Shown here: positions 39,028 to 47,914 of the stretch, in pieces
Position numbering within the stretch: position 1 is the stretch's first letter
Layout of the letters: every line of letters starts with the position of its first letter
DNA from: Microbacterium sp. Gd 4-13
GTDB lineage: Bacteria > Actinomycetota > Actinomycetes > Actinomycetales > Microbacteriaceae
NCBI RefSeq assembly: GCF_003095395.1
Contig: NZ_QEIJ01000002.1
Span: 452,292-516,291, forward strand
DNA length: 64,000 nucleotides
Reading direction: 5' to 3'
Notes under the pieces: generated by a model
The model's input: the letters and a program-made list of their open reading frames with translations, nothing else
What the model was told of the DNA's origin: nothing
The model's database searches: none
Program-made: the position numbers and the translations under genes

Positions 39028-41487
39028 ATGAGCCAGCCGCTGCCGCCCGCATCGCCCAACGACGACACCCCTGACGAGCCCGGCGACCTGCCCACCGCCC
39101 CGCTGCCGACCTCGGACGGCGAAAAGTCGCACACCCCGACCGCGCCGCTGCCCGACAGCCCCGTCACGCGCGCTTTCGCCATCACGCCTGACCGCATTCT
39201 GGAAGAGTTGCCCGCCGAGTCGGGCGAGACCGCATCCGAGGCCTTGCACTACATCGCCTTTGCGTCGCGCGATGGACGGCTCGACCGCGTCGGTCTGGGC
39301 ACGTACAGCGACGTCTACGCCGGGCACGACCGCGACGGCGCACCGGTGGCGATCAAGATGTTTCGCGGCGACGACGCTGAGGCCATCCGCCCGCTCGTGG
39401 CGAAGGAGTGGCGAGCGTCGCAGCGCGACTTCGGCCCACGCGTCGTGCACTCGTATGCCGCGTACCTCGTGAGCAACGACCTCGGCGATCGCGCGTGGGC
39501 GCTCATAATGAACCTCGTGCCGGGGCAGAACCTCGCGCAGGTGATGACCGATGTGGCGCTCGGCGCAAGCCTCGACCACGAGACCCAGGTGCGCTGGTTG
39601 CGCGCAGCCCTCGACGGCCTGCAGGTGCTCGCCGCGGCGCAGCACCAGCTGCGCGACGTCAAGCCCGAGAACATCGGGCTCGACCACGAAGACCTGGAGC
39701 AGGCGCTGCCGGTGTTCTTCGACCACGGCGCCGCCAAGCGCGAGGGCACGATGACGCTGATGTACGCGGGCACCCCTGCCTACGCCGCGCCCGAGTGGAC
39801 CCGCCGCACAGAAGATGGCGACCTGAGCAAGGTCGATATCTACTCGCTCGGCGCCTCCCTCATCGACGTCTTCACCGGCGGGCAGGGCTTCGAAGGGGGC
39901 GTGATGGATGACGAGCGCGGACTCGTCGGTCGCCCTCGACTCGACGATCTCCGCCTGTCTCCCGACGTCGCACGCGTGCTGCGCGGTGCGCTCGTGAAAG
40001 ACCCGGCGCTGCGTCCCGGCGTCGACGAACTACTCGACGTGCTGACGATACCCACACTCACGACACCGCCTTGGGATCCGTACCGCCCCTACGCCGCCGG
40101 AGCGGGCACCGCAGCGCCCGAGGCGACGACGCCCCTGCTCGCCGATCGCGCGGAGGCGTCGTCAGAATCGGACACCGCGCCCCTTCCCGACTTGCACGGT
40201 GCCGCATCCGGGTTTACCACCACCCCTTCCCCGCCGCTGCCCACCGGACTGCAGGGGCGGCCCGACCCGGTGCGCGTCCCCGCGGCCCAGCCCGCCTCGC
40301 CGCTCGCTGACGTGCGTCTGTTGCCGCTCACGGAAGAAATCGCGTCGCTCGAGCAGCGCGGCACGATGACTCCGGTTCGGGGTCGGTGGCTGGAGAAGTT
40401 CGCAGGCGTGGACCCCCGCTACGTCGTCAAGCGCAGCAACCGCGTCGTCTACAACATCGTCGGGCTGCTGCTCATCATCTACGCGGTGTACGCGACATCC
40501 GCGATCACGGCGCTGGTCACGATGGCCACCGGCGACACCAGCGCGTGGCGGGTGGTCGTCGGCATCCTCATCGGCGCGCTCGTGGCAACCGTCGTGGTGA
40601 GCGTCGACCGCTCGATCATGGCGATGTCGAGCGCCAATCTGAAAGACCTCGACGACCCCGCGCTCGATGACAACCCGATGGGGAAGCGGGTGAGCGCGAC
40701 GATGATCCTGCGCGTGCTGTTCGCCGTGCTGTTTGCTGTGCTCGTGGGTGAGGCCGCGAACCAGGTGATCTTTGAGCGCGACATCACCGCGCACATGGCC
40801 GACGTGAACGAGGCGCGCGTCGCCGAGCGGCAGGCCGGTATCAGCGCAGACTACGCCGCCGAGCGCGCCAACCAGGAGGCGAAAATCGCCGCCGCCGACG
40901 CCGCGATCGCCGACTACCAGTCGCAGATTGACGCCGCCCAGGCCCGCGCCGCTGGCGAGGCCGCCGGCACGTTCGGCACCATGGCCGCCGGATGCGAGGA
41001 GCAGTGCTTGCTGCACCTCAACCAGGCATCTGCGCTCATCGCTGGCCAGGCCACGTTCAACGAGCTGCGCAACGGCGAGATCGTCGACGCACGTGCTGAG
41101 CTCGACACACTCGACGCCGCTGCGGCCTCCGATCTCGACGAAGCCCGCGTCGACATCGGCAACGACGACGGTCTGCTGTCGCGGGAAGAGGCGCTGTGGG
41201 AGATGCTGACGGCCGACCCGTGGATGCTGGCCCGCTACGCGCTCGTCAGCCTGCTGCTGCTGTTCGTCGAGCTCGCGGCGGTGCTGATCAAGTTCGCGAC
41301 CCGCGGCAACAACTACGAGCGCGCGCTCGCCCGTGCGCTGCGCCAGGAGGAGCGCGCCGACCGGCTGCGCCACGGAATGCTGCGCAACCTCGCCCGCCGC
41401 CGGGCTCGCGACAACGAGAAGGCGCTTGCCGACGCGGATCGGGCGTTCTACACCTCGCCGGCGCGGCGCACCGCGACCTGGGGATGA
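39028..41487 (+). CDS. Ser/Thr protein kinase fused to a DUF4407-like membrane domain
   Basis: An 819-residue protein. Kinase domain about 85-340: glycine loop GLGTYSDVYAG, VAIK Lys110, catalytic loop LRDVKPEN (Asp210, Asn215), DHG instead of DFG (232-234), APE at 254-256, DIYSLG. A Pro/Thr-rich linker (345-430) follows. The C-terminal part is like DUF4407: helices about 474-500, 508-526, 559-581 and 733-756, DRSIM after helix 2, and a long periplasmic coiled coil (590-730) with two Cys. The active residues suggest a functional kinase. The fusion, with PP2C upstream and FHA divergent, suggests transmembrane signalling. ATG at 39028; the much longer frame upstream is not coding. Confidence 0.85.
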   Translation: MSQPLPPASPNDDTPDEPGDLPTAPLPTSDGEKSHTPTAPLPDSPVTRAFAITPDRILEELPAESGETASEALHYIAFASRDGRLDRVGLGTYSDVYAGHDRDGAPVAIKMFRGDDAEAIRPLVAKEWRASQRDFGPRVVHSYAAYLVSNDLGDRAWALIMNLVPGQNLAQVMTDVALGASLDHETQVRWLRAALDGLQVLAAAQHQLRDVKPENIGLDHEDLEQALPVFFDHGAAKREGTMTLMYAGTPAYAAPEWTRRTEDGDLSKVDIYSLGASLIDVFTGGQGFEGGVMDDERGLVGRPRLDDLRLSPDVARVLRGALVKDPALRPGVDELLDVLTIPTLTTPPWDPYRPYAAGAGTAAPEATTPLLADRAEASSESDTAPLPDLHGAASGFTTTPSPPLPTGLQGRPDPVRVPAAQPASPLADVRLLPLTEEIASLEQRGTMTPVRGRWLEKFAGVDPRYVVKRSNRVVYNIVGLLLIIYAVYATSAITALVTMATGDTSAWRVVVGILIGALVATVVVSVDRSIMAMSSANLKDLDDPALDDNPMGKRVSATMILRVLFAVLFAVLVGEAANQVIFERDITAHMADVNEARVAERQAGISADYAAERANQEAKIAAADAAIADYQSQIDAAQARAAGEAAGTFGTMAAGCEEQCLLHLNQASALIAGQATFNELRNGEIVDARAELDTLDAAAASDLDEARVDIGNDDGLLSREEALWEMLTADPWMLARYALVSLLLLFVELAAVLIKFATRGNNYERALARALRQEERADRLRHGMLRNLARRRARDNEKALADADRAFYTSPARRTATWG

Positions 41488-41651
41488 AGCCGGGCCGCCC
41501 GGAAGAGGTCGAGCGCGAGGATTTGACCGCCAGGTGATCCACAATTGCTTCTTAGTCCTAGCAAACGCTGCCGCCACGCGAACGCGTCATTAAGCGCGGA
41601 GTTCAGGACGCCGTAGAGGTCGCCGCACGGCGATGCGGCGCACACTCGAAG

Positions 41652-41780
41652 ATGCAGTTCGTTGACCTCAGCCTCGCGCGCTACGGTGAACTCGTGCCGG
41701 TCCCCTTGGGCGGAGATCCCGCTCGGCAGATCGACCTGACCGGTGAGCCCGGGCAGGACGACGAGCCCAGCGAGCTGTGA
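41652..41780 (+). CDS. Possible 42-residue peptide or gene fragment
   Basis: ATG at 41652 opens 42 codons (MQFVDLSLARYGELVPVPLG onward) ending in an acidic PGQDDEPSEL. The frame is also open upstream to 41562 without a start codon, so it could be the tail of a lost gene. It ends three bases before the GTG of the next gene, which would allow coupling. No family recognised. Confidence 0.35.
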   Translation: MQFVDLSLARYGELVPVPLGGDPARQIDLTGEPGQDDEPSEL

Positions 41781-41783
41781 GTC

Positions 41784-43511
41784 GTGAGACGGTTTGCGCT
41801 TCCCGCTTCCTTGGACGCTCTCGGTGATGTCCTGAGGGCTGGTCCCAACCCCGAGGCGGTCTTCGTGGCTCTCCACGCACGTTCCGTCATCCGTCGAGAG
41901 CAGGATTCCCAACGGGCGGACTTGATGCCGCAGTTCGCCTGGCAGGCTGGGCACATCGTGGCGGTGGCGGACCACATGCTCGAGCGACTCAACACCCCAT
42001 GGCATATCGACGAGGTCGGAACGACGGAAAGCGAGCTCTGGGCCGCTCAACTTCGTGAAGGGCTTGATGTTTTCGCGCGAATCTGTTGGTGCCTTCGATT
42101 CGGACACACCTTCGCCGCCGTCGCGCTAACTCGTCGCTTCATCGAGCGTTGGACGTACAACCTGGCGTTCTCAACCGACGTCGCGCAGGACGCTAAGGAG
42201 CGCGATCAGGACTACGTTGAACGAGTGTGGTCCGCTTACGCGGCGCGGGTCGATCCTCGTCGCGTCGCGAGCGACTGGTCCGCCCTGTCTGAGCTTCTTC
42301 ACGGTCGAGCTGCCACGCTCGGAGCCAACCCGTTGTCGCGGATCACCCTTGCAGCTCCTGTCGATCCCCGACGTGCGGTGCATGACTTCGTCGTGCGCGC
42401 TTGCGAGGCGCCCTTTTTTCAGGTCTGCGCATCAGTGAACACGGTTGCGGCGGAGCACGGGGTGATGACACCGGAGACGCACGCGCTCTTACTCGCACGC
42501 CCAGCCGACTTCCCATCCGAGCCTTTCCCCAAGTCGATGGATCCGGAGGCTTTCCTCAGCGTTTTTCATGAGCCGCTGACCGTCGAGTTTGTTCGCTCGG
42601 AGGGGGCGGATGTTGCCCTCTCCTGGGGTGAGACTTATCGCAGCATCATTCGCGCTCGGGCAGAGCGGCCGCTGGCTTTGACACAGTTCCACTCTTGGAT
42701 GTCACTCGAGGAGCGCTGGGTCAGAACCATCGAAGTTGCTCGCTATGCCTTTGAACTCGAAGAAGAGATCCTCGGCAGCGACTTCGATCCTGGCCGGCTT
42801 CGGACTCGCGTGCTTTGGTATCAGGTCATCACTGAGGTGACCGAACTGGCCGCAGGTGAGGTCGACGACGCTGAGCACGCGAACGCGTTGCGGACGGCCG
42901 CCGCTGCGCTTGAGTCCGCATGGATCCTGTGGTTGCAGGACGTTGACGATTCCTTGACCTGCATGCGCGGCGTTCTAGAAGCTGTCGCGAAAGCACGGAC
43001 CTATCGGCTGAAGCCCCGGCTCGCTGAGAAGCTGACCTTGCGAGGAAGAGGCGCCTCGCCTCACCGGTGGCTCGACGCGGCCGGGTGGGGGAGGCTGAGC
43101 GCCTTTGCACGCTCGCTCGGAGAGTTCGCGCACATCCAAGAGCGCTCGCGTCACAGCGGCTCGCGCGAACTGCTTACGAGCATTCAAGAGAACGCACCCG
43201 TCGAAACTGCTGCGTTGACTGGCCGGGGCAGCGCCCTCGAGCGGGTAGCAATGCTGCTGGGGACGGAGATCGCGGCGACGCTCGAGACACTCGACCCCGA
43301 GGTGGCAAGTGCTTGTCAAACCGTCGTTCTGGGAGAGACGTCGACGGAAACCGAAGCGAGCCTCGCCGAGTGGTTGGATCGTGTCTTCCGACACCGAGAT
43401 CACAATTTCGGAGATGCCGACTACTCGACGGCCGAGGTATACGAGCGGTGGCTTCAGAAACGAAGCACGGTGCAGGACGGCGGCGAGGCCCCGCGTCCCT
43501 CAAAGAAGTAG
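41784..43511 (+). CDS. 575-residue protein of unknown family
   Basis: A soluble, mainly helical protein with no signal peptide or membrane helix that I can see. It is not recognised. Features: Trp-rich N-terminal half (RFIERWTYNLAFS), a middle region with SWGETYRSIIRARAERPL, and a C-terminal HRDHNFGDADYSTAEVYERW. The start is uncertain (GTG 41784, no good RBS; translational coupling to the small frame upstream is possible). Codon use is less GC-biased than in the kinase gene, suggesting separate acquisition. It lies between the signalling set and the HNH-like gene. Confidence 0.65.
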   Translation: MRRFALPASLDALGDVLRAGPNPEAVFVALHARSVIRREQDSQRADLMPQFAWQAGHIVAVADHMLERLNTPWHIDEVGTTESELWAAQLREGLDVFARICWCLRFGHTFAAVALTRRFIERWTYNLAFSTDVAQDAKERDQDYVERVWSAYAARVDPRRVASDWSALSELLHGRAATLGANPLSRITLAAPVDPRRAVHDFVVRACEAPFFQVCASVNTVAAEHGVMTPETHALLLARPADFPSEPFPKSMDPEAFLSVFHEPLTVEFVRSEGADVALSWGETYRSIIRARAERPLALTQFHSWMSLEERWVRTIEVARYAFELEEEILGSDFDPGRLRTRVLWYQVITEVTELAAGEVDDAEHANALRTAAAALESAWILWLQDVDDSLTCMRGVLEAVAKARTYRLKPRLAEKLTLRGRGASPHRWLDAAGWGRLSAFARSLGEFAHIQERSRHSGSRELLTSIQENAPVETAALTGRGSALERVAMLLGTEIAATLETLDPEVASACQTVVLGETSTETEASLAEWLDRVFRHRDHNFGDADYSTAEVYERWLQKRSTVQDGGEAPRPSKK

Positions 43512-43570
43512 ATCGGGTCTGCTCTGATGTCGCCCAACTCGGTTCTCCGGGTGATCCCCAACCTCACCAC

Positions 43571-44629
43571 TCATAGGCCCAGGTGCGGGCGCAGCTGTCG
43601 GGTCGCTTGGTTCGGGAAGTTCAGAAACCGCGTCCGCGCGGGTAGCCAGCGTCCCTGACAGCACTGGGAGAAGTCACGGTCCAAGCCGCAAGGGCACCTA
43701 TCGGTCGCGCTGACGTAACGTCCTGGAAGGCGCGGCACGTCGAAGGCGTCCTCCGGGAGGATGCCCGGCTCGTAGATGAACTCCCCGATGCCAATCCGCC
43801 ATTCTGTTTCGCCCGGGCGAAGTGACGGCATTTTGTCCTCGAACTCGAATCGATCCACAGCGCCGACGTGAACGAAAAAGCTGAATCCTCCGAACCGGAG
43901 GGCGGCGCCGACACCGGGTCCGAACGTTCGCAGCTCCGCCTCGATCCGGGCTCTCGGATTCACGTCCGGCACCGTCAGGTTCACGATCTTCAACGCGATA
44001 ACAGAGAACCTGCTCCGCGAGTAGACGTCCTGCTTCAATGCTGCGAGGACTTCGCTAAGAGCCCAGGCGGGAAGGCGAATGTGGCGAAAGATGTGGTGAG
44101 GACTCATATGGGCCTTGAACAGCACCCCCAACAGCGCCCGCAACGCGAGGGTCGAATCGACGCTGTCGAGACGGACCAACTCATCGGTTTCTCGATGCAG
44201 AGTGAGCGAGCGCGCGGCGAGTTCCTCTCGCGTGCCGCGAACGATGTTCGCGAGATACCCCTCGGCCGCGCCGAGGAAATTCTCGCACGTGCGGCACATC
44301 ATGTAGTGCTTCTCGATGTCTTGACTGCGGGTGTGAACACCGAGCGAGTCGTACTTTCCGAGTACGTAGCCCTCGTCCTTCAGCCACCTGCCCGCCCAAC
44401 GAGGCACGACGTGGCCGAGCTCAAGCTGGGCGTAGGTGCCGCACAGGATGCAGGTGCCGTACGTGGTCTGCTTCGCGTCGCTCCCCGCCACGAGGATGCG
44501 CCTGCCTGCAATTGGAGTTTCGACGGTACGACGAACGTCGTGGGGTAGGCGAGGCGGGGCGGTCTGCTCTGCCCTGAACCGTTTGCTTCGTCGTCCGCTC
44601 ACCGCTTCGCCCCTTCCATGCCTCGACAT
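43571..44629 (-). CDS. HNH-like zinc protein with C-terminal SEC-C motif
   Basis: A 352-residue protein. A treble-clef HNH-like module lies near residues 59-125: CILCGTYAQLELGHVVPRW, then HYMMCRTCENFLG (CxxC, His, CxxC). The middle is unassigned. Residues about 317-329 (CPCGLDRDFSQCC) form a SEC-C zinc motif. It could be a nuclease, but the catalytic His/Asn pattern is not certain. It is convergent with the 575-residue gene and the only minus-strand gene in the right half of the island. The 210 bp beyond its start contain no gene. Confidence 0.6.
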   Translation of the reverse strand: MSRHGRGEAVSGRRSKRFRAEQTAPPRLPHDVRRTVETPIAGRRILVAGSDAKQTTYGTCILCGTYAQLELGHVVPRWAGRWLKDEGYVLGKYDSLGVHTRSQDIEKHYMMCRTCENFLGAAEGYLANIVRGTREELAARSLTLHRETDELVRLDSVDSTLALRALLGVLFKAHMSPHHIFRHIRLPAWALSEVLAALKQDVYSRSRFSVIALKIVNLTVPDVNPRARIEAELRTFGPGVGAALRFGGFSFFVHVGAVDRFEFEDKMPSLRPGETEWRIGIGEFIYEPGILPEDAFDVPRLPGRYVSATDRCPCGLDRDFSQCCQGRWLPARTRFLNFPNQATRQLRPHLGL

Positions 44630-44839
44630 CCCATTTTCCCGTAGGTCAATCGTCCGTCACGCGCGGAGCAGAGCAGCAACGCGCCAGACTGGGGCATTTG
44701 AATGGGCATGGCGCACTGGGCGTGCCCCGGGTGCGCCATGGCGCTGTTCGGCAGTTGCTGCTGAATGCTGGCCAGAATGTCTGGGCTGAAAAGCTCGCGC
44801 GGTGCGGGCGAAGGCCCGTCTCGTCCAACGGAGCACGTT

Positions 44840-45391
44840 ATGAAGTCACGCTCCTACTCGGCAAGACGTCCGCTCGACGGCCGCGAACCGCCTGTCGCCG
44901 GCCGCGCGAAGCGAGAGCGGTGGAACGCCCACGGACTCCGCTGGGCTTCGTTCGTGTTTTTCGCACTCGCCGTTGTGGTGGGTGCGTGGGTACTATGGCT
45001 CGCGATCGACAAAGACTTCACGCTGACCGTCGGGGACGGTGTCCTTCGAGGCGCTCTCGTGCTGGCCCTCGCCGGCGTCGGCTCTTTCCTCACCATCGAA
45101 GCGCGCAGGCACTTCCGTGAGGCAGACAGCGCCGAAGACGTGAAGCTGGCCCTCGCCGCGCTCGAGCCCTTCTACGCGGGCGCGGGCGATGTCGAGCGCA
45201 CCGAGGTGCGCCGCGAGCTCGGTGACACGGTCTTTATCAAGAACACCCTTTCCCGATTCAACAGCCGCGACGCCGCCAAGCACGCCGGGCCCACGAACGA
45301 TCAGTTGAATCAGATCGTCGACCTGATCTCGAAAGGTGCCGACGCGACGTCCAAGGTGACGAAGCAGGCCGGAAGTATGCCCGGAGCCTGA
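44840..45391 (+). CDS. Small membrane protein of the island
   Basis: A 183-residue protein: basic N-terminus, two membrane helices (about 35-57 and 69-85), then a cytoplasmic helical tail (EADSAEDVKLALAALEPFYA and TNDQLNQIVDLISKG). ATG at 44840 follows GGAG; an in-frame start at 44765 is possible. No family recognised. It lies upstream of the dprA-like gene. Confidence 0.6.
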   Translation: MKSRSYSARRPLDGREPPVAGRAKRERWNAHGLRWASFVFFALAVVVGAWVLWLAIDKDFTLTVGDGVLRGALVLALAGVGSFLTIEARRHFREADSAEDVKLALAALEPFYAGAGDVERTEVRRELGDTVFIKNTLSRFNSRDAAKHAGPTNDQLNQIVDLISKGADATSKVTKQAGSMPGA

Positions 45392-45694
45392 GCCGGTGCC
45401 CGGTCGGCTGTGATCCGTGGCGTGGTCGCCAGGTTGTGCACGTCCCCGCGCGCAGGTCGCCGAGCAGAAACGGGGCCCAGTAGAGGTCGGATGTGGTCGG
45501 TGTCGAAGCTCGTCCGGCGCGAAGGACAAGGAACGCGCATCAAGTTCGGCCCGAGAAGCGAGCTGCAAGTGTTCACTCCACAGTCGCCGTCATTCCCAGA
45601 TCAGCTCTTCTCCTGTGAGGTCCTGGGTGAGATCGCTGCGCTCGAAGCGTGGCGGTCATATTGGAACGTCGTCTGCCACGCGTACTCTGTTGAT

Positions 45695-46609
45695 ATGGAC
45701 CCGCGAGCTGATGATGCAGCCGCGCTCCTGGCGCTCCTCCGACTAAAGCGGCGGGGTGAGTCGTGGGGGGCGATCGCTGCCGACGTCACCTATGAGGGAA
45801 GCGCGTCAACTGTCTTTGACGCTCGGTTCAACGACGCTCTGCTTGTCTCGCCACAAGCGGTCAGCGTGCTAGAGGAAGCAAGAGCCTTGGTCTCCCTCTG
45901 GCGTGACGAGAACCTCGAGTTCGTCACTGTCCTCGATGACCTATACCCGTCGCGGCTTCGAGACATCCATGAGATGCCTCCATTCCTCTTCTATTCAGGA
46001 GAGTTGCGCTCGGCAGACGACGGGATGTCGGTCGTAGGCTCGCGCAGCGCTTCTAGGCAGTCTCAGGAGCTTGCGGCCGAGATCGCACGCTTTCTTATCG
46101 CGGAAGATCTGACAGTCATCAGCGGGCTCGCAGAGGGGATTGATGCCGCGGCTCACAGAGCGGCGCTGGATGCGGGGGGTCGAACTGTCGCGTTCATCGG
46201 GACAGGGATCACAAAGTTTTATCCGGCCCGCAATGCCGACCTCCAGCGGGAGGTCGCCGAGCGTGGCCTTCTTATCTCACAGTTCTACCCAGACGCGCCC
46301 CCCACTAAGCAGTCGTTCCCCATCCGCAATGCCGCTATGTCCGGCTATGGTCTGGCCACGATCGTCGTGGAAGCCGGAGAGCACTCAGGTACGCGGATTC
46401 AGGCGCGGGTTGCGGGAGACCATGGTCGACCGGTCATCCTCACTTCAAGGGTCGTCGATGACACGACGTGGGGGCGTGCCCTCGTGGGAAAACCAAACGT
46501 CTATGTGGCCTCGACTATGGGCGAGATGAAGGAAGCTATCCGTTCAGTCAGGAGCGTTCCCGACGAGCTCCAGCGAGCGCTTGGTGCGCTCGCGGCCGGT
46601 GTCGCGTAG
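45695..46609 (+). CDS. DprA/Smf-like DNA-processing protein
   Basis: A 304-residue protein with a short N-terminal helical domain and a Rossmann-like DprA core: VVGSRSAS, VISGLAEGIDAAAHRAAL, FIGTGITKFYPARN, RNAAMSGYGLATIVVEAGEHSGT. DprA binds single-stranded DNA and loads RecA in transformation. Here the gene lies outside the usual chromosomal dprA setting and overlaps a phosphoribosyltransferase gene, an arrangement I recall being predicted as a defence or conflict module. ATG at 45695 gives a natural start; the long upstream frame is not coding. The interval 45392-45694 holds no other gene. Confidence 0.8.
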   Translation: MDPRADDAAALLALLRLKRRGESWGAIAADVTYEGSASTVFDARFNDALLVSPQAVSVLEEARALVSLWRDENLEFVTVLDDLYPSRLRDIHEMPPFLFYSGELRSADDGMSVVGSRSASRQSQELAAEIARFLIAEDLTVISGLAEGIDAAAHRAALDAGGRTVAFIGTGITKFYPARNADLQREVAERGLLISQFYPDAPPTKQSFPIRNAAMSGYGLATIVVEAGEHSGTRIQARVAGDHGRPVILTSRVVDDTTWGRALVGKPNVYVASTMGEMKEAIRSVRSVPDELQRALGALAAGVA

Positions 46610-47351
46610 CTTTACCCCGGCTGTCGCCCAGGTTGGCGAGGCGCTCCACCGCCAGGCCGGGTCGTACCTTCGAAGCATCATTCGCTGCGACGGGCTGACC
46701 TGTCAGGTTTGCGCGACGCCGATAGACGAGGGCGCCGCGCTTTGTCAGCAGTGCGACGGACACCAGAGGGCTGGGCTACCACTCGCCAGCCGGACTGGAT
46801 TCGTCGTCTATGCCCCGTTCGGGACACAGGCCTATCAGGTGGTCAGCCAATACAAGAGCGAGAGGCCGGGCCCGGCAATCACATCAACGATGGCTGGCAT
46901 CCTCGCAGTCGCACTGAGAGGGCACTATTCCTGTTCCGCCGGTCTCTCCGGGTTAGGAGATACCTATTGGGCGGTCGTGCCCTCGACGCGCGGTCGGCTC
47001 GCCCTCAGCTCGATGGTGGAAAAGCTCGCCCGGTCGACGACCAGACGTGTTCAGATCTCCTACTCAGGGGAGGAAGGCCGCCGCGTTCTTGACCCGTCGG
47101 TATGGGCGCCGGAGACGACCGTTCCACCGCGCAGCCACCTGCTGTTGATTGACGACTCCTGGGTCAGCGGAGCCAGAGCCCAATCAGTCGCTTCCGCCAT
47201 GGTCGCTGCTGGCTTCGAGCAGGTGTCTGTGCTGGTCGCGGCGCGTGTGATGACTCCGGGATACGGCTCAAATCAAAGCTTCATAGAAGATCACCTCACG
47301 TCGTTTGACTGGCAGAGATGCCCCTGGACAGGTGACGCTTGCCCCGACTGA
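46584..47351 (+). CDS. ComF-like zinc-ribbon phosphoribosyltransferase
   Basis: A 255-residue protein: zinc ribbon CQVCATPIDEGAALCQQC (about residues 41-58) and a type I PRTase core with PRPP loop LLLIDDSWVSGARAQS (usual VDDxxTTGAT, so altered). Overlaps dprA by 26 bp (GTG start; TTG at 46581 possible), so the two are coupled. ComF-like proteins act with DprA in natural transformation; on an island the pair may instead act in defence. The reaction is unknown. Confidence 0.75.
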   Translation: MRSRPVSRSFTPAVAQVGEALHRQAGSYLRSIIRCDGLTCQVCATPIDEGAALCQQCDGHQRAGLPLASRTGFVVYAPFGTQAYQVVSQYKSERPGPAITSTMAGILAVALRGHYSCSAGLSGLGDTYWAVVPSTRGRLALSSMVEKLARSTTRRVQISYSGEEGRRVLDPSVWAPETTVPPRSHLLLIDDSWVSGARAQSVASAMVAAGFEQVSVLVAARVMTPGYGSNQSFIEDHLTSFDWQRCPWTGDACPD

Positions 47352-47570
47352 CGGGCGGCGTTCAGACGAGAATTAGCAGCCTCGACAAGCTCGGCGCGCT
47401 GGGCCTGCGACGCTGGGTTCACGCCACCCCGGGTCGGGCTCGATCGCGGGCAAGCGCGTGGGCAAAGTCGACGAAAGTTCTGATGCCGTCGGGCGCTTTT
47501 AGAAAGGTCAAGACCCGCGGAACGACAGCGAACTGACAGCCCCGCGCACCGTAGAAATGCGTCCAGATAA

Positions 47571-47646
47571 GGGTTCAAATCCCACCGTCACCGCCAGTTT
47601 TACCAGATCAGCGCCCCTTTTGCGGGCGCTTTTCTGCGTCCTGGGC
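47571..47646. repeat. Attachment site direct repeat, distal copy
   Basis: A perfect 76-bp copy of 36042-36117 without the 5' part of the tRNA. It marks the right end of the island. The 219 bp between the PRTase stop and this repeat show only a REP-like CTCGACAAGCTC segment and no gene. Confidence 0.9.
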
Positions 47647-47649
47647 GCA

Positions 47650-47810
47650 AACTGGGCAAGATCTCCACCCGAATGGCCGGCCAGCTGCCGGCCGATGAGC
47701 TCGCCGGAGCGGAGCATGTCGCGGACACGTTGATCATTGACCTCCAGCCGCCTCGCGGCTGCGCGGACAGCAATATCGACCAGGTCAAAGGCCTTTCGCG
47801 CTCGAAATGT
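47650..47810 (-). pseudogene. Fragment of a helix-turn-helix gene beside the attachment site
   Basis: The minus strand is open without a start codon at its 5' end. It reads KAFDLVDIAVRAAARRLEVN and DQRVRDMLRSGELIGRQLA, an excisionase-like HTH pattern, and runs into the attachment repeat. It begins after a stop at 47811-47813. It is likely the remains of a gene from an earlier integration. The stretch to 47914 contains nothing else. Confidence 0.45.
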
Positions 47811-47914
47811 CTATATCACCGACGTGTGCGGTGTGTCCTGAGCGCGATGCGTCACGCACGAAGAGGCATCTCAGGTGTTGGTGGCGGTAGAAGTTCCCTC
47901 ACGGGCGATCGCGC

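Larger units (their letters stand above)
36042..47646. mobile_element. Genomic island in tRNA-Ser, bounded by 76-bp direct repeats, no integrase
   Basis: The 11.6-kb segment lies between two perfect 76-bp copies of the tRNA-Ser 3' end. It holds a phospho-signalling set (FHA-like, FHA, PP2C, kinase-DUF4407), a 575-residue unknown, an HNH-like/SEC-C protein, a small membrane protein, and a DprA-PRTase pair. No integrase or excisionase gene is recognised inside, so it is either immobilised or mobilised in trans. Several genes, especially 41.6-47.4 kb, look less GC-rich and codon-biased than the core. Confidence 0.85.

Noticed and set aside
41448..42107. A 219-codon minus-strand frame at the start of the 575-residue gene
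   Set aside because: No motif, poor start context, and it overlaps the plus-strand gene and the kinase end.
45410..45694. N-terminal extension of the DprA-like protein
   Set aside because: The stretch has no DprA-like character; the ATG at 45695 begins the natural domain. A separate small gene here could not be supported.
47339..47536. A 65-codon frame between the PRTase and the distal repeat
   Set aside because: It contains a REP-like CTCGACAAGCTC segment, has no RBS, and reads as low-complexity; not supported as a gene.
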